DNA of 64,000 nt from Leifsonia sp. Root1293 (GTDB lineage Bacteria; Actinomycetota; Actinomycetes; Actinomycetales; Microbacteriaceae): contig NZ_LMEH01000002.1 in assembly GCF_001425325.1 (NCBI RefSeq), forward strand, positions 1-64,000, written 5' to 3'. Each line of letters starts with the position of its first letter. The first letter of the stretch is position 1. This document shows positions 56,789 through 64,000 of the stretch, in pieces. Below the pieces are notes generated by a model. That model was not told where the DNA came from, searched no databases, and saw only the letters and a list, made by a program, of their open reading frames with translations. The position numbers and the translations under genes are program-made.

Positions 56789-58189
56789 ATGCACGATGAA
56801 GCCATGCACTCGTGGATCCAGCACATCGACGGGTCATCGCCTCGAGACATCGCGGCCTCGATCGCGCGCCAGATCACCTCGGGCGAGCTCGCGCCCGGTG
56901 ATCGCCTGCCCACGGTGCGGGATGTCGCGAGCGAGATCGGAGTGAGCCCGGCCACGGTCAGCCATGCGTGGCAGGCTCTCGCGCGCGCCGGCCTCATCGT
57001 CTCCCGCGGGCGTGCAGGCAGTTTCGTCCGCAGCACGGATGCTGCCTGGCTGCCTCCCCGCACGCAGGGCCTGGCCGGTCATCCCGGAGACGCCAGGCTC
57101 GACCTGTCGCGCGGCACCCCCGACCCCCTCCTGCTGCCGGGCCTCACCCGCGCGCTCGCTCGGGTGTCCGCCGGTGCGCACAGCGCCCAGACCTCGAGCT
57201 ACCACGATCTCCCGCTCATTCCGGAGCTCGAGGGGGTGCTGCGTGCAGCCTGGCCCTACCCGGCCGAGGCGATCACGGTCGTCGACGGCGCCCTCGACGC
57301 CGTCTCACGCGCACTCGAATCCGTCGTGCGTTTCGGCGACCGGGTGGTCGTGGAGAGCCCGGGGTTCCCGCCCTTCTTCGACCTGATCGACGCCCTCGGG
57401 GCCGACCGGGTGCCCGTCGCGCTCGACGACGACGGCATCCTGCCCGCCTCTCTCGCCGCCGCGCTCGGAACGCATCCGAGTGCCGTCATCCTGCAGCCCC
57501 GTGCCCAGAACCCGACGGGTGCGTCGATGTCCCGCGCTCGCGCCGAGGAGCTGGCGCGGATCATCCGCAGCCATCCGAACGGCGCCGACGCGACCGTGAT
57601 CGAGGACGACCACTCCGGGCAGATCTCGACGTCGGGCGACGTGAGTCTCGGCGAGTGGCTGCCCGACCAGGTACTGCACGTGCGCAGCTTCTCGAAATCG
57701 CACGGCCCCGACCTGCGCATCGCCGCACTGGGTGGCCCCACCCGCATCGTCGATCGCATCGTCGCACGACGGATGCTGGGGCCCGGGTGGACCTCGCGCA
57801 TGACGCAGCGCATCCTCTACGACCTCCTGACCGACGGCCAGTCCATCGACGAGGTGGCCGAGGCGCGGCGTCAGTACTACACGCGCCAGCGAGCGCTCGC
57901 GGCAGGGCTCGGAGCCTGGGGCATCGCATCACCAATGCGCTCGGACGGCATCAACACCTGGCTGCCCGTCGCCGACGAGCGCTCGGCGCTGGTGCAGCTG
58001 GCGGCCGTCGGCATCAGGGTCGCTGCCGGTTCCGCCTTCATGGCGACCGACGTTCCCGGTGCGCCCGCCTTCGTGCGCGTGACGGCCGGACTGGTGCGCG
58101 ACGACCCCACCGACGTCGCCGCGGCGCTCGCCGCAGCAGCCCTGCCGCATCCGCCCGGATCGCACTCACTCGGATCGCGCTGGTCCTAG
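56789..58189 (+). CDS. MocR-like GntR/aminotransferase-fold regulator
   Basis: A 466-residue regulator. A GntR winged HTH (about 20-75, ASIARQITSGELAPGDRLPTVRDVASEIGVSPATVSHAW) is fused to a class I aminotransferase domain with the PLP lysine in VRSFSKSHGPDLRIAAL. MocR proteins sense PLP adducts of amines or amino acids; beta-alanine or another omega-amino acid would fit here. The ATG at 56789 has GGAGGG 8 nt upstream. It is divergent from the catabolic block it probably controls. Confidence 0.9.
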   Translation: MHDEAMHSWIQHIDGSSPRDIAASIARQITSGELAPGDRLPTVRDVASEIGVSPATVSHAWQALARAGLIVSRGRAGSFVRSTDAAWLPPRTQGLAGHPGDARLDLSRGTPDPLLLPGLTRALARVSAGAHSAQTSSYHDLPLIPELEGVLRAAWPYPAEAITVVDGALDAVSRALESVVRFGDRVVVESPGFPPFFDLIDALGADRVPVALDDDGILPASLAAALGTHPSAVILQPRAQNPTGASMSRARAEELARIIRSHPNGADATVIEDDHSGQISTSGDVSLGEWLPDQVLHVRSFSKSHGPDLRIAALGGPTRIVDRIVARRMLGPGWTSRMTQRILYDLLTDGQSIDEVAEARRQYYTRQRALAAGLGAWGIASPMRSDGINTWLPVADERSALVQLAAVGIRVAAGSAFMATDVPGAPAFVRVTAGLVRDDPTDVAAALAAAALPHPPGSHSLGSRWS

Positions 58190-58226
58190 GCGTCGCATCG
58201 ACGCTTGACACGAAGGTCGAGTCGTG

Positions 58227-58256
58227 GTTGGTTAACTACACAAGTAACTAACCAAC
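58227..58256 (+). promoter_or_regulatory. GntR (YtrA-type) operator
   Basis: GTTGGTTAACTA (58227-58238) and TAACTAACCAAC (58245-58256) are inverted arms matching at 10 of 12 positions around CACAAG. TTGACA (58205-58210) lies just upstream as a perfect -35; the -10 is less clear, within the operator. It stands 33 bp before the GntR gene, so autorepression is likely. Confidence 0.8.
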
Positions 58257-58289
58257 GAGGTTGCGAGCCTTCGCAGCAGAGTGGACAGA

Positions 58290-58649
58290 ATGGACGACTC
58301 CCGTCCGATCTTTCTCCAGATCGCCGAACAGGTCGAGAACGACATCATCGATGGCGTCCTCGCCGAGAACGAACAGATCCCGTCGATCAACGAGTTCGCC
58401 GCCTTCCACCGGATCAATCCAGCCACAGCCCTGAAGGGGGTGAACCGGCTGGTCGACACCGGAATCGTGGTGAAGCGGCGAGGGATCGGCATGTTCGTGG
58501 TGGAGGGTGCTCGCGCCCGACTGGTGGAGCGTCGCCGGGCCGAGTTCGCCGCCCAGTACATCAGGCCGCTCATCATCGAGGCACTCAAGCTCGGCATCGA
58601 CGTGGAACACCTCGCGGAGCTCATCCGCTCGGAAAGGACGCAATCATGA
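58290..58649 (+). CDS. GntR family regulator, YtrA subfamily
   Basis: A 119-residue regulator: a GntR HTH (SRPIFLQIAEQVENDIIDGVLAENEQIPSINEFAAFHRINPATALKG) with only a short dimerisation helix, as in YtrA. Such repressors control ABC exporters for cell-envelope stress or antibiotics. The ATG at 58290 has only a weak upstream site; a GTG three codons earlier is possible. It overlaps the ABC ATPase gene (ATGA). Confidence 0.92.
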   Translation: MDDSRPIFLQIAEQVENDIIDGVLAENEQIPSINEFAAFHRINPATALKGVNRLVDTGIVVKRRGIGMFVVEGARARLVERRRAEFAAQYIRPLIIEALKLGIDVEHLAELIRSERTQS

Positions 58650-59551
58650 CTGACACCGCTGTTCAGGCGCGTGGGCTCACCAAGCGGTACGGCGATTTCA
58701 CCGCCGTCGACGCCGTCGATCTGACGATCGAGCCTGACCGCATCTACGGACTCCTCGGCCGCAACGGGGCCGGGAAGACCACGATCATGCAGATGCTCAC
58801 GGGCCAGCTGTTCCCGAACGACGGCACGCTGCAGGTCTTCGGCCGTGAGCCGGCCGAGCACGCCGACGTGCTGCGCAGACTGTGCTTCATCGCGGAGTCC
58901 CAGCGCTACCCCGATATGTTCACGGCGGCGGACGTCTTCGCGGCAGCTCCCTGGTTCTATGAGAACTGGGACGCCGACTTCGCGACGCGGTTGATCGCCG
59001 ACTTCCGGCTGCCGGTCAAGCGACGCATCAAGAAGCTCTCCCGGGGCCAGTTGTCGGCCGTCGGCGTGATCGTCGGGCTCGCGTCACGCGCCCCGCTCAC
59101 CTTCTTCGATGAGCCCTACCTCGGGCTCGACGCCGTGGCGCGGCAGATCTTCTACGACCGCCTGCTCGAGGACTACGCCGAGCACCCGCGAACGATCGTG
59201 CTGTCCACTCACCTGATCGACGAGGTCGCCAACCTCTTGGAGCACGTCATCCTCATCGACCAGGGGCGCATCATCCTCGACCGCGACGCGGAGGAGGTGC
59301 GGGGCTCGGCGTCCACGGTCGCCGGCCCGAGCGCCGCCATCGAGACCTTCGTCGCCGACCGGCCGGTGATCGGCCGGCAGGCACTCGGAGGGCTGGCATC
59401 CGTCACCATCGACGGCAGGCTCTCGTCGTCCGACCGTCAGCACGCAGCCGAGCTCGGCCTGGAACTGGCGCCGGTCTCGCTGCAGCAGCTCATCATCCAC
59501 CTCACCGGCGGCGCGCTCGCCGGCACCTCAGAAGGAGAGGAAGCAGCATGA
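58646..59551 (+). CDS. ABC transporter ATPase (YtrB-like)
   Basis: A 301-residue ATPase. Walker A is GRNGAGKTT near 38, Walker B LTFFDEPYLGLD near 152, and VLSTHLIDEVANL the switch. The signature reads LSRGQLSAVGVIVGLAS, altered from LSGGQ. The last 80 residues form an extra C-terminal domain of this exporter class. It works with the membrane protein encoded next. Confidence 0.92.
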   Translation: MTDTAVQARGLTKRYGDFTAVDAVDLTIEPDRIYGLLGRNGAGKTTIMQMLTGQLFPNDGTLQVFGREPAEHADVLRRLCFIAESQRYPDMFTAADVFAAAPWFYENWDADFATRLIADFRLPVKRRIKKLSRGQLSAVGVIVGLASRAPLTFFDEPYLGLDAVARQIFYDRLLEDYAEHPRTIVLSTHLIDEVANLLEHVILIDQGRIILDRDAEEVRGSASTVAGPSAAIETFVADRPVIGRQALGGLASVTIDGRLSSSDRQHAAELGLELAPVSLQQLIIHLTGGALAGTSEGEEAA

Positions 59552-60309
59552 CCAGCGTCGTCGCCCCACCGGCCACCCGCACGGAGACCCGATCACGGGC
59601 CCACGAGATCTGGCGCATCGTCAGGCTGCACTGCATCAATCCCTCGGTGTTCTTCGGCATCCCGCTGATCATCCTCGCGGGCGCCTGGGCGATCGTGATG
59701 GTCATCGGCCTGATCGCCAGGGGCGCCGGAGCCGCCCCGGGCGATCTCGAGGACATGCGGTACAGCTGGGCGGTCATCTCGCCGCAGTGGTACCTCGTCG
59801 TCGTCGGCGTGCAGGCCGTCGGCCTGACGTTCTCGTTCGCCCTCGGCTTCGGCGCCACGCGCCGGGACTTCTGGCTCGGCACAGCCGCCATGTTCGGACT
59901 CGTCTCCGTGCTGTTCGCCGCGATCATCGCGACCCTCGTGCAGCTCGAGATCGCCACGAACGGATGGGGGCTCGGCGTGCACATGTTCGACGCGCTCTGG
60001 TACGGACAGGGCTGGCTGACCGATTTCTACACGGCCTTCGCCCTGCAGGCGCTCGTGCTCTTCATCGGAGCCGGCGTGACCACGATCTACATGCGGTGGC
60101 GCATTCCCGGCATGCTCATCGTCACGGCGGGGTTCGCGGTCCTCCTCCTCGGCGGCATCGCCTGGGCCACGCTGACGAGCAGCTGGGCCGCCGTCTTCTC
60201 CTGGTTCGCAAGCCTCGGCCTGATCGGGGTGTTCAGCCTCGTGCTCGCGATCGCCGCGATCTGCGCCGTCGGCGGCTACATCGTCATCCGCCGGGCGACT
60301 CCGCGCTAG
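59548..60309 (+). CDS. ABC-2-like membrane subunit
   Basis: A 253-residue protein with six predicted helices: about 28-50, 80-105, 108-132, 170-190, 195-215 and 220-245. No motif names a substrate. Coupling to the ATPase (ATGA) and the YtrA-type repressor gives a small export or resistance operon. It is convergent with the next gene. Confidence 0.85.
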   Translation: MTSVVAPPATRTETRSRAHEIWRIVRLHCINPSVFFGIPLIILAGAWAIVMVIGLIARGAGAAPGDLEDMRYSWAVISPQWYLVVVGVQAVGLTFSFALGFGATRRDFWLGTAAMFGLVSVLFAAIIATLVQLEIATNGWGLGVHMFDALWYGQGWLTDFYTAFALQALVLFIGAGVTTIYMRWRIPGMLIVTAGFAVLLLGGIAWATLTSSWAAVFSWFASLGLIGVFSLVLAIAAICAVGGYIVIRRATPR

Positions 60310-60336
60310 GAGGCGCCGCCGCTCGCCGACCTCGCG

Positions 60337-60409
60337 CTCCCCGTCGCCACCTGTGGTCGCTTCGCCCCGCGCGAAGCGACCACAACTGGCGAGGCGCGAC
60401 GGGGGGAGC
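60337..60409. terminator. nested hairpin terminator between convergent genes
   Basis: TGTGGTCGCTTCGC (60352-60365) and GCGAAGCGACCACA (60371-60384) form a perfect 14-bp stem with a 5-nt loop. CTCCCCGTCGC (about 60337-60347) pairs again with GCGACGGGGGGAG (about 60397-60409). This large cruciform-capable element should end both transcripts. Confidence 0.8.
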
Positions 60410-60433
60410 GGCCACAACCGGCGAGCGGATGCC

Positions 60434-61423
60434 TCACCGGGTCGGCGACGGGCGCACCGGTGACAGTCGCGCTCGCAATGCCGACAGCCACGAGGCCGGC
60501 AACACCTCTCGGGCGCCCGGCAGACGATGAGCCAGCGCTCGACCGTCCAGCATCGCGGGGAGCTCGGCCGGCAGGCCGACGGCAGCGGCGAACCCCTCGA
60601 CGGTGGCGTTCGAGAACTCCGGTGGGTCAATGAACGGGCGGAGGCGCTGGGCACCGGCGCCATCGAGCCCGAAGGCCCGCACCATGCGGTCGAAGTCCGG
60701 CGGCGGGTCGGCGATCTCGAGGAGGGCATCGCGCACGATGCGGCCATCGGCATCCGTCACGGATCCGTCGCTCGGGTCGACCCACCACCAGTGCTCGCCC
60801 CACCGGTGGACGATACGGCCGGCGGCATCCCAGGCGCCGAAGCCGCCGTGCACGCCATTGCTCCAGAGCAGTGAGGCACGGGAGGGCATCGCGTGCCAGG
60901 CCATGATCAGCATCCCGGCATCGTGCGGCGCCACGATCACCTCGCCCCCTCCCACGGGAGCAGCGACCACGCCGAAGCCGACGGATCTCGCGACGAGGGC
61001 GGCATCCATCGCGCGGGGCTCCGCCGAGAACCACACCACGCGAGGTGGCGCGAACGAGCCGAAGGGGAACTCGTACTGCTCGCCGATCACGTACCCGGTG
61101 CGATTGCGATCGACGATCACGCGAGCCCCGAGTCGGCGGCTCAGCGCCTCGAATCCGGCTCTCGACGCACGCTCCTCGAGCCGGAACCCGCGTTCACCCC
61201 GCGGCGCGACGACCACAGGGCGCCCACCGACGCGAGCCAGGATGCGGGCTTCGACCGTGCGCGACTCGACGTCGTACCGGACGAGGGAGGGATGCCCCTC
61301 CCGGCGCAGGTGCTCGCGCACGACGTCGAGCGCCGTGTCGTCGACGCCGACGCACAGCAGTTCGCACACCTCGAACTCAGCCATGAGCCGCCCCTCGCGT
61401 GCCGGCATCCGGGAAGCCGTCAT
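60434..61423 (-). CDS. hypothetical protein
   Basis: A 329-residue soluble protein I do not recognise. It has a repeated strand pattern such as RILARVGGRPVVVAPRGERGF and FGVVAAPVGGGEVIVAPHD, which suggests two related sub-domains, and the tryptophan-rich HRWGEHWWWVDPSDGSVTDADGR. There are no membrane segments or signal. The ATG at 61423 follows TACGCT (61436-61431) by 7 nt and would be leaderless; an ATG at 61384 with GAGGGG upstream is the alternative start. Confidence 0.7.
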   Translation of the reverse strand: MTASRMPAREGRLMAEFEVCELLCVGVDDTALDVVREHLRREGHPSLVRYDVESRTVEARILARVGGRPVVVAPRGERGFRLEERASRAGFEALSRRLGARVIVDRNRTGYVIGEQYEFPFGSFAPPRVVWFSAEPRAMDAALVARSVGFGVVAAPVGGGEVIVAPHDAGMLIMAWHAMPSRASLLWSNGVHGGFGAWDAAGRIVHRWGEHWWWVDPSDGSVTDADGRIVRDALLEIADPPPDFDRMVRAFGLDGAGAQRLRPFIDPPEFSNATVEGFAAAVGLPAELPAMLDGRALAHRLPGAREVLPASWLSALRARLSPVRPSPTR

Positions 61424-61703
61424 CGGGTCCAGCGTAGGAGAGCGGAGGCGCCGATGCCCGCCCCACTCGGGGGAACGGCCGCCGCATCCTGGCGTGACCA
61501 CCATCGCCGCCCGCGAAGAACGAGGGTGCGGCCATGATGGACCTGAGCAGGTCGCGCTAGAATCGTGCACAGACCACCGGTTGGCTTTGACCGGTTGCGC
61601 CGGCTTGGACTTGAGCCGCAGGTCGCCCGGGGATCGCGTCGAATGAGCGCGACTGTCCGGGTACGATCCCTCGTCCTGTCGCTGCACCCTTCCGGAGGCC
61701 ATC

Positions 61704-62708
61704 ATCCGTCGATCCGTCGTTCCCCTCGTCGCCCTCGCGGCATCCGGCATCCTGCTGGCCGGATGCGCAGCATCGCCGGCGCCGGACTCGACCTCCGGAA
61801 CAGGAGGCACCGGTGCCGACACCACATCGACCGGTTACCCGCTCACCGTCGACAACTGCGGCACCGAGGTGGCCTTCACGCAGCCCCCGCAGAAGGTCGT
61901 GACGATCAAGTCGACGACCCTCGAGACCCTGCTGTCGCTGGGCCTCGGCGAGCACGTCGTGGGCTCGGCGTTCACCGACGGACCCGTGCCCGACGACCAG
62001 GCGGATGCGGCAGCCACCATTCCATCGATCTCCGACTTCGTTCCGGGCCAGGAGGCGACTCTCGCTCTCGAGCCCGACCTGGTCTACGCCGGCTGGGAGT
62101 CGAACCTCACCGCGGAGGGCGCCGGCGATCGAGCCACCCTGGCCGGGCTCGGCGTGAACAGCTACGTCGCCCCATCGGCCTGCAAGGACGAGGCGTACAA
62201 GCCCGACCCGCTCACCTTCGACGATGTCTTCTCAGAGATCGAGGAGGTCGGGGCCATCTTCGACGTCCCCGACCGTGCCGCCGACCTCGTCGCCGAACAG
62301 CAGAAGCAGCTCGCTGCCGTTGCGAAGAACGAGTCGGGCCTCACCGCCCTCTGGTACAGCTCGGGGACCGACACCCCCTACGTCGGCGCCGGCATCGGAG
62401 CGCCAGAGATGATCATGCAGGCCGCCGGTCTCACGAACATTGCCGCCGACGTGCACGACACCTGGTCGGCACTCGGCTGGGAGTCGATCGTGGCCGACGA
62501 CCCCGACGTCATCGTGCTCATCGACGCCACCTGGAACACGGCGGCCTCGAAGATCGCGGCCCTCGAGGCGAACCCCGCCACAGCCGAGCTGACAGCGGTC
62601 AAGGAGAAGCACTACGTGACGGTGCCGTTCCCGGCCGGTGAGGCCGGGGTGCGCAACGTCGACGCCGTCTCGAGCATCACCGGGCAACTGGAGAAGCTGG
62701 GCCTCTGA
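61704..62708 (+). CDS. FecB/BtuF-type ABC substrate-binding lipoprotein with apparent ATC start
   Basis: A lipoprotein of about 334 residues. The frame shows a full signal peptide (RRSVVPLVALAASGILLAGC, lipobox LAGC) and then the periplasmic-binding fold (QPPQKVVTIKSTTLETLLSLGL, LEPDLVYAGWESN, APEMIMQAAGLTNIA). No ATG, GTG or TTG opens the frame before the lipobox after the last stop (61644). GGAGG (61694-61698) is followed by ATC ATC, so ATC at 61704 (spacing 5) or 61701 is the best candidate. A GTG at 61869 would delete the whole signal. The ligand is probably a siderophore, heme or cobalamin-like chelate. The stop overlaps the permease start. Confidence 0.8.
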   Translation: MRRSVVPLVALAASGILLAGCAASPAPDSTSGTGGTGADTTSTGYPLTVDNCGTEVAFTQPPQKVVTIKSTTLETLLSLGLGEHVVGSAFTDGPVPDDQADAAATIPSISDFVPGQEATLALEPDLVYAGWESNLTAEGAGDRATLAGLGVNSYVAPSACKDEAYKPDPLTFDDVFSEIEEVGAIFDVPDRAADLVAEQQKQLAAVAKNESGLTALWYSSGTDTPYVGAGIGAPEMIMQAAGLTNIAADVHDTWSALGWESIVADDPDVIVLIDATWNTAASKIAALEANPATAELTAVKEKHYVTVPFPAGEAGVRNVDAVSSITGQLEKLGL

Positions 62709-63781
62709 TGGCGGGCACGACGGGGATGGCGACAGCGCAGCAGGCGCCGGAGGCTGAGGCCACCCGGGCCTCGCGCCCGGTGCCCGCAGCGCTGTGGGCG
62801 CTCATCCTCAGCGCGCTCCTCGTCGTCTCGATCGTCGTGGCCGTGACGATCGGGCCCGCCGGCCTCACCGCGAGCGACGTCTGGGCGAGCATCCTGGCCC
62901 ACCTGGGATTCGGCGAGCCGACGCTCTCCCCCCTTCGCGACGGCATCGTCTGGCAGCTCCGGATGCCGCGAGTCCTCACGGCGGCAGCAGTCGGGGCCGG
63001 CCTCGCCCTCGCCGGCGCGATCATGCAGGCCGTCACCCGCAACCCCCTGGCCGATCCGTACCTGCTCGGGCTCTCCTCGGGAGCCTCCGTCGGCGCCGTC
63101 ATCGTCCTGGTGCTCGGGGTGAGCCTCGCCCTGCCCTTCGCCGCCTTCGTCGGCGCGCTCGTCGCCCTCGGCTTCACCCTGGTGCTCGCCGGCGCCGCCG
63201 GGCGCATCACCCCGACCCGCACCGTGCTCGCCGGCCTCGCCGTCTCGAGCGTCTTCGGCGCCATCACGAGCCTCGTGATCTTCTGGAGCGCCACCGGCGA
63301 CAGCTACCGGGAGATCCTCAACTGGCTGCTCGGATCCCTCGCCGGGGCGGAGTGGCCCGCCGTCGCGATCTCGGCCGGAGCCCTCGCGCTCGTCGGCCTG
63401 CCGCTCCTGGCGAGCGCCCGCACTCTCGACGCCTTCGCGTTCGGCGACTCGTCTGCGGCGGCCCTGGGCGTGCATGTCGATCGCACCCGCTGGCTCCTCC
63501 TCGGGGGCACAGCACTGCTCACCGGCGCCATGGTCTCGGTGAGCGGCTCGATCGGCTTCATCGGCCTCGTGCTCCCCCACGCCGTGCGTCTGCTCACGGG
63601 CCCGGGTCACCGCGCGCTCCTCCCCCTCTCGGCACTCGCCGGCGCCATCTTCCTCATCTGGGCCGACACCGGCGCCCGCACCCTGTTCGACCCCCGCGAG
63701 CTGCCGGTCGGCATTCTCACGGCCCTCGTGGGCGGCCCGGTCTTCGCCGTGCTCATCCTGCGCGATCGGAGGATCTCATGA
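62708..63781 (+). CDS. FecCD/BtuC family ABC transporter permease
   Basis: A 357-residue permease with about ten helices. RMPRVLTAAAVGAGLALAGAIMQAVTRNPLADPYLLGLSSGAS near 90-130 and the C-terminal SGSIGFIGLVLPHAVRLLTGPGHR loop are defining. It imports iron-siderophore, heme or vitamin B12 with the neighbouring binding protein and ATPase. TGATG and ATGA overlaps join all three genes. Confidence 0.94.
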   Translation: MAGTTGMATAQQAPEAEATRASRPVPAALWALILSALLVVSIVVAVTIGPAGLTASDVWASILAHLGFGEPTLSPLRDGIVWQLRMPRVLTAAAVGAGLALAGAIMQAVTRNPLADPYLLGLSSGASVGAVIVLVLGVSLALPFAAFVGALVALGFTLVLAGAAGRITPTRTVLAGLAVSSVFGAITSLVIFWSATGDSYREILNWLLGSLAGAEWPAVAISAGALALVGLPLLASARTLDAFAFGDSSAAALGVHVDRTRWLLLGGTALLTGAMVSVSGSIGFIGLVLPHAVRLLTGPGHRALLPLSALAGAIFLIWADTGARTLFDPRELPVGILTALVGGPVFAVLILRDRRIS

Positions 63782-64000
63782 CGGATGCCCCCCGGCCGTC
63801 GTCCGGCCTGTCCCTCGACCGCGTCGCCTTCTCCCGCGCGGGCCGGCTCATCATCGACGGCGTCGACGTGACCCTGCCGCGCGGCGCATTCGGCGCCCTC
63901 GTCGGGCCGAACGGCGCGGGCAAGTCCACCCTGTTGCACCTCATCGCATCCATCGAGCGGGCGGCATCCGGCAGCATCGTGTTCGACGGGTCCGCACTCC
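63778..64000 (+). CDS. FecE/BtuD family ABC transporter ATPase, cut by the window edge
   Basis: Only the first 74 residues are present. The ATG at 63778 overlaps the permease stop (ATGA). LSLDRVAFSRAGRLIIDGV and Walker A GPNGAGKST (near 47-55) identify the ATPase of the chelate importer. The rest lies beyond position 64000. Confidence 0.9.
   Translation, partial: MTDAPRPSSGLSLDRVAFSRAGRLIIDGVDVTLPRGAFGALVGPNGAGKSTLLHLIASIERAASGSIVFDGSAL

Noticed and set aside
54189-56945. A 918-codon plus-strand frame
   Set aside because: Antisense to hydA and the ureidopropionase, both with complete catalytic residues. The frame is a GC-codon-position shadow.
61560-61700. Cobalamin riboswitch before the chelate importer
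   Set aside because: The leader contains small hairpins but no B12-box-like GCCACTG segment or extended conserved core.
61869-62708. GTG at 61869 as the start of the binding protein
   Set aside because: It would remove an intact signal peptide, the lipobox and the first strand of the mature domain, and it has no ribosome site.

Overview
The window is one contiguous piece of a high-GC (roughly two-thirds G+C) actinobacterial chromosome. The gene content, the very frequent GGATGC/GCATCC hexamer, the many leaderless promoters and the intergenic repeat that ends in CTACTCAACCAGCGGG all point to the family Microbacteriaceae; that placement is an inference, since no 16S sequence is inside the window. 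No prophage, transposase, CRISPR array or tRNA was found. About 60 protein genes fill nearly all of the sequence.

Layout. 1-437: leader and promoter of a ribosomal RNA operon that runs off the left edge on the minus strand. 438-8625: housekeeping and accessory genes (apt, purL, a lipoprotein, a NUDIX hydrolase, an acetyltransferase, an SDR, chorismate mutase, a SulP anion transporter). 8721-15759: an EamA exporter, then a DUF485/ActP-type symporter pair facing a LytS/LytTR two-component system that is co-transcribed with a second SSS symporter. A pair of direct repeats spaced 21 bp lies in the divergent promoter region. 15831-20338: a tandem repeat, an acetyltransferase, a small antitoxin-like protein, and a TetR operon with a degenerate ABC ATPase and a YhgE/Pip membrane protein. 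20458-27055: purA, DUF3151, argG, a SpoU methyltransferase, and a manganese operon (mntH-mntR) with two operator boxes.

27070-36311 is a seven-gene translationally coupled operon: peptide-type ABC importer, two NtaA/SnaA/DszA-type flavin monooxygenases and an SfnB/DszC-like acyl-CoA dehydrogenase homologue, probably for scavenging an organosulfur compound. 36556-46200: HAD phosphatase, LLM oxidoreductase, nucleoside hydrolase plus ribokinase, a long septum-formation-domain membrane protein, pyrE, a ThrE exporter, a 40-residue membrane peptide, LysR and enoyl-CoA hydratase. 46408-58189 is a ten-gene minus-strand block with a divergent MocR regulator. It carries dihydropyrimidinase, beta-ureidopropionase, a class III aminotransferase, a (methyl)malonate-semialdehyde dehydrogenase, an NMT1/THI5-type ABC importer and a presumed F420-dependent LLM oxidoreductase. 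This is a reductive pyrimidine catabolic island that lacks the usual dihydropyrimidine dehydrogenase. 58290-60309: a YtrA-type GntR/ABC operon with its operator. 61704-64000: a FecB/FecCD-type metal-chelate importer cut by the right edge, whose binding-protein gene appears to start at a non-canonical ATC codon.

A recurring feature is the leaderless promoter: in about fifteen genes a TANNNT-like -10 hexamer lies 5-8 nt before the ATG or GTG with no Shine-Dalgarno sequence. I used this to choose several starts.
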